Assembly (NCBI RefSeq): GCF_000014145.1
Contig: NC_008255.1
Span: 4,108,001-4,172,000, forward strand
Direction: 5' to 3'
Source: Cytophaga hutchinsonii ATCC 33406
Lineage (GTDB): Bacteria > Bacteroidota > Bacteroidia > Cytophagales > Cytophagaceae
Length of the DNA: 64,000 bases
Shown one piece after another: positions 43,178 through 52,565 of this stretch. The notes under the pieces are model-generated. The model had not been told where the DNA came from, made no database searches, and worked only from the letters and a program-made list of their open reading frames with translations. Both the position numbers and the translations under genes were made by a program. Positions within the stretch are counted from its first letter, which is position 1, and each line of letters starts with the position of its first letter.

Positions 43178-44431
43178 TTATTCGATGGTTGTATATGCTT
43201 CAATACCAAACTCAACTGCGTCTGTGCCGGCAAGCTCTTCGCGTTCACCCAGACGGATGCCGGTTGTTTTCTTTAAAACGATAAACACGAGATACGTTAC
43301 TGCAAAAGAACATACGGCAATTACTGTTACTCCTAATGTCTGCACACCTAATAAGTGGGCATCACCTGTGGTGAATAAACCACCTTTTGTTGCAAACAAA
43401 CCAACCGCAACGGTTCCGAAGAAGCCGTTCACACCGTGAACCGCAACAGCACCCACTGGATCGTCCACTTTCATTTTATCAATCGCAACAACGGCTACGT
43501 CAATTAAAATACCTGCAATCAAACCAATAATAATCGCGGAGTTCGCACTAACCACATTACAGCCGGCTGTAATAGCAACAAGACCTGCAAGCACACCATT
43601 GATTACCATAGTAATGTCAATGCGTTTGTAACGCAGGAAGGTATACACCATGGTGGAGATACCACCCATTGCTGAAGACAGGAATGTATTGGTTGCAACG
43701 CTGCCGATCAGTTCCCACTTGCCTACGGCACCTAAGGTTGAGCCCGGATTAAAACCGAACCAGCCGAACCAAAGAATAAATGCACCAACGGCAGATAACG
43801 TTAAGTTGTGACCCGGAATCGGGTTGATGGAACCATCGGCATTGTATTTACCGATCCGCGGACCAAGCACGATCGCTGCTGCAAGGCCTGCAAAGCCGCC
43901 CATAGCGTGTACTGCAGCAGAACCTGCAAAATCATTAAAGCCCAGCTGAGCCAGCCAGCCATTCGGGTTCCATACCCAGTTGGCTGCAAGCGGATACATA
44001 CATGCACAGAAAAACAGCACAAAGAAGGCATACGCCCAGATCTTTATACGTTCAGCAACGGCACCTGATACAATGGAGATAGCCGCGATAGCAAAACCCA
44101 TCTGTATGAACCAGAATAATTTATTTGACACGGTAAGGCCCAGGCCCATATCGCCTTCCGGAATACCAAAACCAAAGGCCCACCAGCCGTTTGATGCGCC
44201 GTAGGCAATTCCAAAACCGACCGCGTAAAACGCAATACCACCGAACATGATGTCGATCATTACTTTGGCAATAATACTAATGGCATTTTTAGATCGCACA
44301 AATCCGGATTCAAGTAGGGCGAAGCCGCCTTCCATCTGAAAGATCAGTGCAGCACAAATGGCTACCCAAACCGTATCTACGGCATGGGTGAGCTCTGCTT
44401 GCTGTGCAGCAAGCTCAGTAATTTCGTTCAT
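43178..44431 (-). CDS. amt: Ammonium transporter (Amt-2)
   Basis: A 417-residue Amt of normal length. Pore histidines are in PGHNLTLSAVGAFILWFGWFG and in AVAVHGVNGFFGT, and the first helix region has GFALLESGFVRSKNAISI. The terminal part is short and cytoplasmic (LGEREELAGTDAVEFG). It conducts NH3/NH4+ and is probably blocked by PII-2, encoded 10 nt downstream. Compared with Amt-1 it lacks the N-terminal extension. Confidence 0.95.
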   Translation of the reverse strand: MNEITELAAQQAELTHAVDTVWVAICAALIFQMEGGFALLESGFVRSKNAISIIAKVMIDIMFGGIAFYAVGFGIAYGASNGWWAFGFGIPEGDMGLGLTVSNKLFWFIQMGFAIAAISIVSGAVAERIKIWAYAFFVLFFCACMYPLAANWVWNPNGWLAQLGFNDFAGSAAVHAMGGFAGLAAAIVLGPRIGKYNADGSINPIPGHNLTLSAVGAFILWFGWFGFNPGSTLGAVGKWELIGSVATNTFLSSAMGGISTMVYTFLRYKRIDITMVINGVLAGLVAITAGCNVVSANSAIIIGLIAGILIDVAVVAIDKMKVDDPVGAVAVHGVNGFFGTVAVGLFATKGGLFTTGDAHLLGVQTLGVTVIAVCSFAVTYLVFIVLKKTTGIRLGEREELAGTDAVEFGIEAYTTIE

Positions 44432-44767
44432 TTTTAGATTAAAGAATAAAGGGTTAGTGAATATACCGGTTAAATATATTCGCGGGCAAAACTGTTAAAA
44501 TATTCATTGATAAAAAAGAAAATGTACATAAAAATTGAAAATATGGCTCATTTTTAAACCTTATTTTAAAAAATAAGACTGAATTTATGGATACGGCATT
44601 CTGAATTAAGCCCAATCTCATTTTTATTACTATTTCCGATGTTAAATCATAAACGGTTAGCAGAAGCGCAGAAAAGAATTTTTTCAGAACCTGTATCTTT
44701 TGGTTTATTTCGCATTATGAACAGATACAAGTCCGATTTTCGTTTAATAATAACCAACCATCTGTTC
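44432..44767. other. Divergent intergenic region between Amt-2 and LDT-like gene
   Basis: A 336-nt AT-rich stretch, if the transpeptidase-like gene starts at 44768. It must contain the Amt-2 promoter (reading left). I see a short dyad TTATTTTaaaaAATAA near 44562-44576 but no clear operator. A longer reading frame of the right-hand gene from 44639 passes through it but lacks signal-like character. Confidence 0.5.
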
Positions 44768-45361
44768 ATGCTGCGTCTATTTATTCCCTTTTGCATGTTA
44801 TTGCTTGCTACATGTGCGAGTAATGAAAAGAAAAATACCGTTTATGAGAAAATTGACAGTGCTAAAATTGCCGAAGCATTCAAATTCTGTAAAAAAAATG
44901 GCTATGATACAACAACCGCTTTTTTTGTAGACATGAGTATACATTCCGGCAGGAACCGTTTTTTTGTATGGGATTTCGCGAAGAAAAAAGTATTGTATGA
45001 AGGATTGTGCTGCCACGGAATGGGAAAGGAGAGTACAGGTTCTACACCGGTATTCAGTAATGAGAGCGGAAGTTACTGCACGTCTTTAGGGAAATATAAA
45101 ATTGGTATCCGGTCATACAGCCAGTGGGGCATACATGTACATTATAAAATGCACGGACTGGAGTCAACAAATTCAAATGCCTTTAACCGCATCGTTGTGC
45201 TGCATTCCTATAGTCTGGTATCAAATACCGAGATCTATCCCCGCCATCTTCCTATGGGTTATAGCCTGGGTTGTCCGGTTGTGTGCGATGATCTGATGAC
45301 GCATTTAGATGTGTTGTTAAAAAAGAAAACAAAGCCGACGTTGTTGTGGATTTATAAGTAG
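44768..45361 (+). CDS. L,D-transpeptidase-like (YkuD_2 type) lipoprotein
   Basis: A 197-residue lipoprotein from ATG 44768, chosen because the lipobox LLATC (Cys16) follows at the expected distance. The catalytic-domain features are HSYSLV (His146) and YSLGCPVV (Ser166-Leu-Gly-Cys169-Pro), the pattern of the YkuD_2 murein L,D-transpeptidase-like group; the YkuD motif is SXGCXR/P. It would act on peptidoglycan in the periplasm. Activity is not proven; some members may be carboxypeptidases. Alternative in-frame starts are 44639 and 44717. Confidence 0.82.
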   Translation: MLRLFIPFCMLLLATCASNEKKNTVYEKIDSAKIAEAFKFCKKNGYDTTTAFFVDMSIHSGRNRFFVWDFAKKKVLYEGLCCHGMGKESTGSTPVFSNESGSYCTSLGKYKIGIRSYSQWGIHVHYKMHGLESTNSNAFNRIVVLHSYSLVSNTEIYPRHLPMGYSLGCPVVCDDLMTHLDVLLKKKTKPTLLWIYK

Positions 45362-45429
45362 GCGCTAACGTTTTTCTTATGGATTAAAAAATGTTTCATA
45401 CTTTTATACGCTACAGACAACTCCGGCTG

Positions 45430-46077
45430 ATGAAATATTTTCTTTTAATAAACACGTTATTCCTATCCGCATTATCCGTCTTTTCTCAAAATTCAGGATA
45501 TACCTATATGCCCTTTGGATATAGGACCTCTTACGAGCCTGGTTATTATTACACAACGGAAGGGGAAAAAATTTCCGGCTTAATAAAATGGGAATGCTCG
45601 GGCTATTTACGGGAAACAGGAGCAAATTACATTTTGTTCAGGCCTGTCGCCGGAGAAAAGAAAGTCCGGTTAACAACCAAACAGGTAAACGCCTTTGTTG
45701 TAGGGCAGGATAGCTTTGGAATAATCAAATCGGTTGCACGTTCAGGCATGACACAATATGATAAAGATTTTGCACGCATAGTTGTAACAGGCTATATAAC
45801 ACTATATAGCCATTGTCAGGAAACCAAAGCGGGTGGTGCCGGTTATGGCGCCGGTGTTGGTCTTCCCGGAATGACGTCGACCGGCATAGAGTGCTTTTAT
45901 TTTATCAAAAAAGACGATGTTCTGTACCGGTTAAAACGAAAAGATTTTAAAGATACAGCAGTTGTTTTGTTTGGGGATAATACAACGTTGATGAACGAAA
46001 TTAATAATGGCGTAACGACTTTCGACAATATTGAACGTGTTGTAGCTGAATATAATACCTGGAAGGTAGCAAAATGA
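45430..46077 (+). CDS. Secreted protein of unknown function
   Basis: A 215-residue exported protein (start at ATG 45430, signal peptide ending near SVFSQ). The body has alternating beta strands and a Gly-rich loop (GGAGYGAGVGLPGM, about 140-155). I see no known family. The general layout (signal, beta domain, Gly-rich loop, basic C-terminal half) recalls the protein at 149-844. It is 68 nt after the LDT-like gene and may be in the same transcript. Confidence 0.72.
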   Translation: MKYFLLINTLFLSALSVFSQNSGYTYMPFGYRTSYEPGYYYTTEGEKISGLIKWECSGYLRETGANYILFRPVAGEKKVRLTTKQVNAFVVGQDSFGIIKSVARSGMTQYDKDFARIVVTGYITLYSHCQETKAGGAGYGAGVGLPGMTSTGIECFYFIKKDDVLYRLKRKDFKDTAVVLFGDNTTLMNEINNGVTTFDNIERVVAEYNTWKVAK

Positions 46078-46110
46078 TTATTAAACAGAATCGCATTAAC
46101 TACAAAAATA

Positions 46111-48270
46111 TTACTCCAGCTCTAAGTTAAAATTACCGCTCATCACCAGTTTGCCTTCCACTTCTTTCTCTGTGCCGGGCATTACGAAACCTTTCATTTT
46201 GGCTGTCTTGCCTTTGCTCAGCAAATCAAAAATGTTTTTATCGCTGAGTTTTTTACCCAGCATTACAAACGGAATTTTAAATCCGCATTGCTGAAAATTT
46301 GAACAGCCGTAAGCAGTATTTCCTTTTTTCAGCAGATATTCTTTACACTTAGGGCATTTTAATGTTTCAATGGAAACCTCTTCCTTAATCTTTTTTTCTT
46401 TTGCTTCCTTTGTCTTACCTTCTTTGCTGCCGGTTGCCGGTTCTTTCGGGGCAGACCTGGCCGGTGCTTTGGATTTCTCCGGTGCAATGTAGATTGCTTT
46501 GTAGGAATTGCTTTTAACTTCTTTGGTAATCTCGGTAACCATATCAATTAACTCCTGCTTGAAGGTTTCGAGCTGATATTCGCCTTTCTCCATCAGGCGC
46601 AGCTTGCGTTCCCAGTTGCCGGTCAGTTCAGCGCTCTTCAATAATTCAGAGTGGATGCAATCGATCAGATCCATGCCCGTTTGCGTAGCAAAAATATTTT
46701 TCTTTTTACGTTCTATGTATTTCCGTCTGAAAAGTGTTTCAATAATATTGGCGCGTGTTGACGGGCGGCCGATACCGTTGTCCTTTAACAGTTCACGCAT
46801 CTCTTCGTCTTCAACCTGTTTGCCTGCTGTTTCCATAGCACGCAGCAGCGTTGCTTCAGTGTATGCTTTCGGCGGAGACGTTTTCCCTTGATGTACTTTG
46901 GGCTCGTGCGGTCCGGTTTCGCCTACGGTAAAGTTGGGCATTACTTTTTCTTCGTCGCCTTCTTCTTTCTTTTCCGTTTTATCGTTTGCATAGACTTCTT
47001 TCCAGCCTGCTTCAATGATCTGCTTTCCCGTAGCTTTAAACTCTACCTGCCCCACAGTGCCTAATACCGTTGTGTTGGACACTTTACATTCCGGATAGAA
47101 TACAGCAATAAAACGGCGTGCGATTAAATCATAAATACGTTTTTCCTCAATCTGTAAATTCGGAGACGGGGTAACACCCGTAGGAATAATGGCGTGGTGA
47201 TCCGTAACTTTTTTATCGTCAAAAACAGCCTTTGATTTCGGAATTGGTTTGGCCAGAACCGGAGCCGTTAAATGACTGTAAATGGTTAAGTCTTCTAAAA
47301 TGCCTTTCACTTTTGGGTACAGATCTTCAGAAAGGTACGTGGTATCTACTCTTGGATAGGTGACAAACTTTTTTTCGTATAAGGTCTGTACATATTTCAA
47401 CGTGTCTTCAGCCGAATAACCGAATTTTTTATTTGCTTCAACCTGAAGTAACGTAAGATCAAAAAGTTTTGGATTTCCTTCTTTGCCTTCTTTAATTTCG
47501 AAGGATGTAACTACAAACGGATGTCCTTTTAAATACTCAAGTCCTTTGTTTGCTTTGTCGAGCGACTTTAAACGCTCAATGGTAGCGGTGAATTCCGTTT
47601 CACGGTAGGTGGTTTTTAACTCCCAGTACTCTTCTGAAACGAAGGCGTCTATTTCCTTCTGCCGCGCTACGATCATTGCCAGCGTAGGTGTCTGCACACG
47701 GCCTATAGACAGAACAATTTTGCCCTGGCCGAATTTTTTAGTGAACAGACGCGTAGCATTCATACCCAGCAGCCAATCGCCGATGGCACGGGCACTGCCT
47801 GCGGCATATAAATTATTATATTGGTCCGCTTCTTTTAATTTTGTAAAACCTTCTTTAATCGCTTCGGTTGTTAACGACGAGATCCATAATCGCTTTACCG
47901 GTACGGCACATTTTGCTTTCAGCAAGACCCAGCGCTGAATCAGTTCTCCTTCCTGTCCGGCATCACCACAATTTATAACTTCGTCGCAGGCATTTACCAG
48001 TTTTTGAATTACGTTAAATTGTTTTTTAACGCCTGAATTGTCGATCAGTTTAATACCGAAACTAGGGGGGATCATAGGAAGATCTTCCAGGCGCCACATC
48101 TTCCACCTGTCCAGATAATCATGTGGTTCTTTCAGGGTACAAAAATGCCCGAATGTCCACGTTACCTGATATCCATTACCTTCCCAATAGCCATCGTTGC
48201 GCTTTTTAGCACCAAGTACTTCAGCGATATCTTTGGCAACACTAGGTTTTTCGGCAATGCAAAGCTTCAT
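46111..48270 (-). CDS. topB: DNA topoisomerase III
   Basis: A 719-residue type IA topoisomerase of the TopB group. The Toprim domain has AEKPSVAKDIAEVLG at the start and CGDAGQEGELIQR (about 101-113). SIGRVQTPTLAMIVARQ (188-204) is conserved, and the catalytic Tyr is Tyr305 in KFVTYPRVDTTYL. A zinc-ribbon-like C-terminus has CPKC and YGCSNFQQC. A Lys/Ala/Pro-rich linker (about 580-615) precedes it. The gene relaxes and decatenates single-stranded DNA regions. Its 5' region abuts the palindromic DNA at 48316-48659. Confidence 0.95.
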   Translation of the reverse strand: MKLCIAEKPSVAKDIAEVLGAKKRNDGYWEGNGYQVTWTFGHFCTLKEPHDYLDRWKMWRLEDLPMIPPSFGIKLIDNSGVKKQFNVIQKLVNACDEVINCGDAGQEGELIQRWVLLKAKCAVPVKRLWISSLTTEAIKEGFTKLKEADQYNNLYAAGSARAIGDWLLGMNATRLFTKKFGQGKIVLSIGRVQTPTLAMIVARQKEIDAFVSEEYWELKTTYRETEFTATIERLKSLDKANKGLEYLKGHPFVVTSFEIKEGKEGNPKLFDLTLLQVEANKKFGYSAEDTLKYVQTLYEKKFVTYPRVDTTYLSEDLYPKVKGILEDLTIYSHLTAPVLAKPIPKSKAVFDDKKVTDHHAIIPTGVTPSPNLQIEEKRIYDLIARRFIAVFYPECKVSNTTVLGTVGQVEFKATGKQIIEAGWKEVYANDKTEKKEEGDEEKVMPNFTVGETGPHEPKVHQGKTSPPKAYTEATLLRAMETAGKQVEDEEMRELLKDNGIGRPSTRANIIETLFRRKYIERKKKNIFATQTGMDLIDCIHSELLKSAELTGNWERKLRLMEKGEYQLETFKQELIDMVTEITKEVKSNSYKAIYIAPEKSKAPARSAPKEPATGSKEGKTKEAKEKKIKEEVSIETLKCPKCKEYLLKKGNTAYGCSNFQQCGFKIPFVMLGKKLSDKNIFDLLSKGKTAKMKGFVMPGTEKEVEGKLVMSGNFNLELE

Positions 48271-48315
48271 AAAAAGGTTTTATAATTTAAACCGTCCGTC
48301 ACATAAATGTGATGG

Positions 48316-48380
48316 CAATGAAGCGCCGCAAAGATATAATTAAGAAACGCCGCGCTTCATTGACGTTGGCTTTAGCCAAC
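48316..48380. repeat. Stem-loop element with CGCTTCATTGnCGTT core
   Basis: CAATGAAGCG (48316-48325) pairs with CGCTTCATTG (48353-48362), followed by GTTGGC-TTTA-GCCAAC (48365-48380), a 6-bp hairpin. Its core matches the element at 42679-42737 in 14 of 15 positions. Confidence 0.7.
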
Positions 48381-48482
48381 GGCTAATAATGATTTTGTGT
48401 TATAACAAAAATAAAAAGTTTGAGTAGAGTCTAATCTATGTGTGAATAAGTATAAGTAAAAAAGTATAGTGGGAATGAATAA

Positions 48483-48659
48483 GTGGTTGGTAGTTTAAGT
48501 GAAATAATTATTTGTGTACATTTTGATAGTTGAGCCACTTAAACGTACCGAACCACGGCGTATTTTCAGTCGATCGAAGAATATGCCGTGGTTAAGTACG
48601 TTTAAGCAAGTACACAAAACTATATGATTGTATCTTAATTTTCGTAAACTACCAACCAC
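48483..48659. repeat. 177-nt nested inverted repeat
   Basis: Successive arms pair from outside in: GTGGTTGGTAGTTTA (48483-48497) with 48645-48659; TTTGTGTAC (48511-48519) with 48610-48618; CTTAAACGTAC (48538-48548) with 48596-48606; AACCACGGC (48551-48559) with 48585-48593. TCGATCGA (about 48569-48576) sits near the centre. All four pairings are exact and nested. Confidence 0.88.
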
Positions 48660-48681
48660 CTAGTCTTGTTATTATAAAACA

Positions 48682-48713
48682 AAAAATGCCCCACTCTTCA
48701 GCAGGGCATTTTT
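48682..48713 (-). terminator. Terminator after rho
   Basis: AAAAATGCCC (48682-48691) pairs with GGGCATTTTT (48704-48713). On the minus strand it follows the rho stop by 22 nt and runs into a T-tract. Confidence 0.85.
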
Positions 48714-48735
48714 AATTATTTAAGAAGAGACTTGA

Positions 48736-50457
48736 TTACCCATTCATGGAGATCAAAAACTCATCGTTGTTTTTCGTTTTAGACATTCTGTCGATTAAGA
48801 AATCCATCGCTTCGATCGAGTTCATATCAGACATGTATTTACGCAGGATCCAGATACGGGAAAGCGCATCTTTATCAATCAATAAGTCTTCTCTGCGTGT
48901 ACCGGATGCAGGTACATCAATAGCAGGATAAATACGTTTGTTTGCCAGTTTACGATCCAATTGAAGTTCCATGTTACCTGTACCTTTGAATTCTTCAAAG
49001 ATAACTTCGTCCATTTTAGAACCTGTTTCGATCAATGCTGTAGCGATGATGGTTAGAGAGCCGCCGTTTTCAACGTTACGTGCTGCACCGAAGAATTTTT
49101 TCGGTTTGTGTAAGGCATTGGCATCTACACCACCTGAAAGTATTTTACCGGATGAAGGAACTACGGTATTATAGGCTCTGGCTAAACGCGTAATTGAATC
49201 TAACAAAACAACTACATCGTGACCACATTCAACCATACGTTTTGCTTTTTCAAGCACCATGCTGGCAACCTTTACGTGGCGATCAGCTTGTTCATCAAAT
49301 GTAGACGAAATAACTTCTGCTTTAACACTACGTGCGATATCAGTAACTTCTTCCGGACGTTCGTCGATCAATAAAATAATTAAATGAACTTCAGGATGAT
49401 TTGCTGCAATAGCATTTGCAATTTCCTTTAACAAAACCGTTTTACCTGTCTTAGGCTGTGCCACGATCATGCCGCGCTGCCCTTTACCAATCGGTGCGAA
49501 CATATCCAGGATACGTGTAGACAATTGATTATGCGTAGTAGACAAGTTTAAACGTTCCTGAGGAAAAATCGGTGTTAAGAACTCAAACGGTATACGGTCA
49601 CGGATCTGCTCCGTTGTTTTTCCGTTTACGGTATCAACTTTTAATAAAGCGAAATATTTTTCACCTTCTTTTGGAGGGCGGATCTGGCCAACAATTGTAT
49701 CACCTGTTTTCAAACCGAATAATTTGATCTGAGAAGGTGAAACATAGATATCATCCGGGCTAGCCATGAAGTTGTAATCCGGAGAACGTAAAAAACCATA
49801 TCCTTCAGAAATGATTTCCAATACACCTGAGTTAACAATAACACCATCAAATTCTTTTACAGAATATTGCTGGTTTGCTGTCTGTCTCATCGGACGTTCA
49901 GCTGATTCTGATCTTGGTTCTCTGTCTTCAGAAACACGCGACGGACGTTCTTCATATGAACGCGGCTGGCGCTCTTCATAATTAGTTCTTGGTGCACGTT
50001 CTTCAAAATTGCTGCGTGCAGGCCGTTCTTCTGAATAAGATCTTGGTGCACGCTCAAGCGGAACTTCTTCTGCCGGTACAATGGATTGACGTTCTCTTCT
50101 GCCCGCTATTGCAGGTCTGGGAGCAGCTTCAGGTGCAGGCGAAGATATGTATGTATTGTCTTCTGCAGTTTCAGCGGCTTTTACGTTAATACGTTTTGCG
50201 CGTGGACTGCGATTGTGGTTTTCTTCTTCTGTAACTTCTGAAAATTCTGTTGTTTCTGCTGGTGTTGAAAAAGTAGAAGCGGTTGATACTTCTTTTCTTA
50301 CGGCTGTTGCAATGGATGGATTTAGAGCTTGTTGGTCGAGTATTTTGTAAACCAGTTCTTTCTTTTGTAATTTTTTAAAATTGGGAACATTCATTTTTTC
50401 AGCTATAACTCGTAGTTCAGATAATAGCTTTAAATCTAATTCTTCAATGTTGTACAT
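48736..50457 (-). CDS. rho: Transcription termination factor Rho with Arg/Glu-rich insertion
   Basis: A 573-residue Rho, longer than the usual 420 residues. An N-terminal Rho-N-like helix region (1-50) is followed by a low-complexity segment (about 82-195) with repeated EERxPR units. The OB RNA-binding domain lies at about 204-280 ([15 protein letters not shown]). The ATPase domain has Walker A AQPKTGKT (333-340), Walker [11 protein letters not shown] and conserved SGGVDANAL. The enzyme ends transcripts in an RNA-dependent, ATP-driven way. The insertion is common in Bacteroidota Rho, but its repeats are unusually regular here. It is divergent from serS. Confidence 0.95.
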   Translation of the reverse strand: MYNIEELDLKLLSELRVIAEKMNVPNFKKLQKKELVYKILDQQALNPSIATAVRKEVSTASTFSTPAETTEFSEVTEEENHNRSPRAKRINVKAAETAEDNTYISSPAPEAAPRPAIAGRRERQSIVPAEEVPLERAPRSYSEERPARSNFEERAPRTNYEERQPRSYEERPSRVSEDREPRSESAERPMRQTANQQYSVKEFDGVIVNSGVLEIISEGYGFLRSPDYNFMASPDDIYVSPSQIKLFGLKTGDTIVGQIRPPKEGEKYFALLKVDTVNGKTTEQIRDRIPFEFLTPIFPQERLNLSTTHNQLSTRILDMFAPIGKGQRGMIVAQPKTGKTVLLKEIANAIAANHPEVHLIILLIDERPEEVTDIARSVKAEVISSTFDEQADRHVKVASMVLEKAKRMVECGHDVVVLLDSITRLARAYNTVVPSSGKILSGGVDANALHKPKKFFGAARNVENGGSLTIIATALIETGSKMDEVIFEEFKGTGNMELQLDRKLANKRIYPAIDVPASGTRREDLLIDKDALSRIWILRKYMSDMNSIEAMDFLIDRMSKTKNNDEFLISMNG

Positions 50458-50764
50458 AAATGTGTGCTAATGTAATTGAAATCTTAAGCAAGGTGGGTTT
50501 TGTGAAATTCGTAGTATACACAGTTAGCATGCGAAACCTGATATTCAAACAATAATACGTTGGGTATTGGTAATTTAAATTAGGTGAGCAGCAGAAAATT
50601 GTGGCTGTTTACGATTTTGATGTTACAAGTATATAGGAAGTTCTACTCATTGTCAAGGGTAAGTAAGAAAACCTTCAAACTTTATTGAAAAAAATTGATT
50701 CCTAATAAGCGGTATTTCTTGTAACTTGCGTTTCTGTTACCTAATCCAATAATTTAGAACAAAC
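50458..50764. promoter_or_regulatory. Divergent rho-serS promoter region
   Basis: A 307-nt region between the rho and serS starts. It must hold two promoters. No TAnnTTTG match stands out near serS; TAACTTGC (50718-50725) is a weak candidate. No riboswitch, T-box or attenuator fold is evident. Confidence 0.5.
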
Positions 50765-52036
50765 ATGTTGCAAATCAATTATATCCGTGAGAATAAAGCC
50801 TTGGTAGTGGAAGGGCTTAAAAAGAAGTATTTTGCTGATGCGGAACAAAAAGTAGAAGAAATCATCAAAATCGACCAAAGCAGACGCGAAACGCAACATT
50901 CGTTGGATTTTTTACAATCAGAAGCAAACCAAAAGGCTAAAGCAATTGGTGAACTGATGAAGCAGGGCAAAAAAGAAGAAGCTGAAAAAGAAAAGGCTGC
51001 TGCAACAGACCTGAGAAATAAAACAAAAGAACTGCAGGATTTTCTGACTGAAAAGGAAGAAGAACTTCAGAATGTATTAGTAAAGCTGCCAAACCTTCCG
51101 CACGCAAGTGTACCGGTTGGGCGTACGCCGGAAGAAAATATTACCATTTATTCCAGTGGTGAAATACCAGTACTGCATGCTGATGCACAGCCGCATTGGG
51201 AACTGATCAAAAAATACGACATCATAGATTTTGACCTGGGCAATAAAATTACCGGTGCAGGATTTCCTGTTTATAAAAACAAAGGCGCACGGTTACAGCG
51301 CGCGTTGATTAACTTTTTCCTGGATGAAGCAGGCAAAAGCGGCTATACAGAAGTACAACCGCCTATTATGGTGAACGAAGCTTCTGCGTATGCTACGGGC
51401 CAGTTACCGGATAAAGACGGACAGATGTATTATGCCAGCGAAGATAAATTTTATTTAATACCAACAGCCGAGGTGCCTATTACAAATATGTACCGCGACA
51501 TGATTATTAAAGAAGAGGATCTTCCGATTAAAAATACCGGTTACACGCCTTGCTTCAGAAGAGAAGCGGGATCCTGGGGAGCAGATGTACGCGGCCTGAA
51601 CCGCCTGCATCAGTTTGATAAAGTTGAATTGGTACAGATTGCAACACCGGAAACATCGTATGCAATTTTAGAAGAAATGAAAAAACATGTACAAGGCTTA
51701 CTGGAAAAACTGGAACTGCCTTACCGAATCCTGCATTTATGCGGCGGAGATATGAGCTTTACATCTGCCTTAACGTTTGACTTTGAAGTATATTCAGCAG
51801 CGCAGAAGCGCTGGCTGGAAGTAAGTTCAGTAAGTAATTTTGAAAACTACCAGGCAAACCGTTTAAAGCTGCGCTATAAAACAGACGGAAAAACACAGCT
51901 GCTGCATACCTTAAACGGCAGTGCGTTAGCGCTTCCGCGTATTGTTGCTTCTATACTGGAAAACAATCAGACACCGGAAGGAATCCGTATTCCGAAAGTA
52001 TTGCAGGCATATACCGGCTTTGATATGATCAAGTAA
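50765..52036 (+). CDS. serS: Seryl-tRNA synthetase
   Basis: A 423-residue class II synthetase. The N-terminal coiled coil (about 30-105, Lys/Glu-rich) binds tRNA-Ser. Catalytic motifs: motif 2 CFRREAGSWGADVRGLNRLHQF, seen in two parts (TPCFRREAGS and GLNRLHQFDKVE), and motif 3 near NGSALALPRIVASILEN. It charges tRNA-Ser with serine. Complete and single-copy in the window. Confidence 0.96.
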   Translation: MLQINYIRENKALVVEGLKKKYFADAEQKVEEIIKIDQSRRETQHSLDFLQSEANQKAKAIGELMKQGKKEEAEKEKAAATDLRNKTKELQDFLTEKEEELQNVLVKLPNLPHASVPVGRTPEENITIYSSGEIPVLHADAQPHWELIKKYDIIDFDLGNKITGAGFPVYKNKGARLQRALINFFLDEAGKSGYTEVQPPIMVNEASAYATGQLPDKDGQMYYASEDKFYLIPTAEVPITNMYRDMIIKEEDLPIKNTGYTPCFRREAGSWGADVRGLNRLHQFDKVELVQIATPETSYAILEEMKKHVQGLLEKLELPYRILHLCGGDMSFTSALTFDFEVYSAAQKRWLEVSSVSNFENYQANRLKLRYKTDGKTQLLHTLNGSALALPRIVASILENNQTPEGIRIPKVLQAYTGFDMIK

Positions 52037-52045
52037 TCATAAAAG

Positions 52046-52087
52046 AATAAGGCTTGTGAAGAAAACCAATTCTCCACAAGCCTTATT
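52046..52087. terminator. Bidirectional terminator after serS
   Basis: AATAAGGCTTGTG (52046-52058) pairs with CACAAGCCTTATT (52075-52087). It lies between the convergent serS and DUF4286 genes. Confidence 0.82.
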
Positions 52088-52101
52088 TATATAGGTTCTG
52101 A

Positions 52102-52407
52102 TTATATAACAACATCCAGCATGGTCTGGAAGTATACTGCGTTGGCACCGAACCGCATGGAGAGTTCTTCCATGGCTTTAAATTCATATTCAACCAGAAA
52201 TTTTTCAAGGTGTGTATCTTTTTCAAAAAACAACTGCAGGCTATACGTACTGCCGTTATTCTCATCTTCATAGCGCAATTTCATCAAATGATGTTTGTGA
52301 ACATAACCTGAATCAAGCGCCAGAGTGAAATAAACGTCACGCGCCCATTGGAGCCAGGCAGCTTCAACGGCAGTGTCTAAATTGAAAGTTGTATTGAATA
52401 ATATCAT
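52102..52407 (-). CDS. DUF4286 protein
   Basis: A 101-residue soluble protein of the DUF4286 family (starting MILFNTTFNLD; WLQWARDVYF; LQLFFEKDTHLEKFLVEY). The fold is probably a ferredoxin-like alpha/beta unit. Members are small conserved Bacteroidota proteins without known function. The gene is monocistronic and converges on serS. Confidence 0.88.
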   Translation of the reverse strand: MILFNTTFNLDTAVEAAWLQWARDVYFTLALDSGYVHKHHLMKLRYEDENNGSTYSLQLFFEKDTHLEKFLVEYEFKAMEELSMRFGANAVYFQTMLDVVI

Positions 52408-52565
52408 ACCTGCGAATTAATACATTCAAGCCAAAAATAAAAATTATTACAGAGGCATTTTATTCAAAAATTAAAATTGTAAATTAAATGCGAACTAAAG
52501 CATGCTCAATTGCGTAACTAATTTTTGACGATTTGATACAACTGATCTAAAAGTATTATTAAAAC

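Larger units (their letters stand above)
48271..48735. other. topB-rho intergenic region with nested palindromes
   Basis: A 465-nt stretch without a gene. It holds a CGCTTCATTG stem element (48316-48380), a large nested inverted repeat (48483-48659) and the rho terminator (48682-48713). The promoter of topB must lie in it on the minus strand. Confidence 0.75.

Noticed and set aside
46359-46547. Lys/Arg-rich frame in topB
   Set aside because: Alternate-frame reading of the Lys-rich linker of topoisomerase III.
49872-50214. Frame disruption in Rho suggested by low-complexity region
   Set aside because: The frame is continuous and both flanking Rho domains are intact, so it is an insertion, not a pseudogene.
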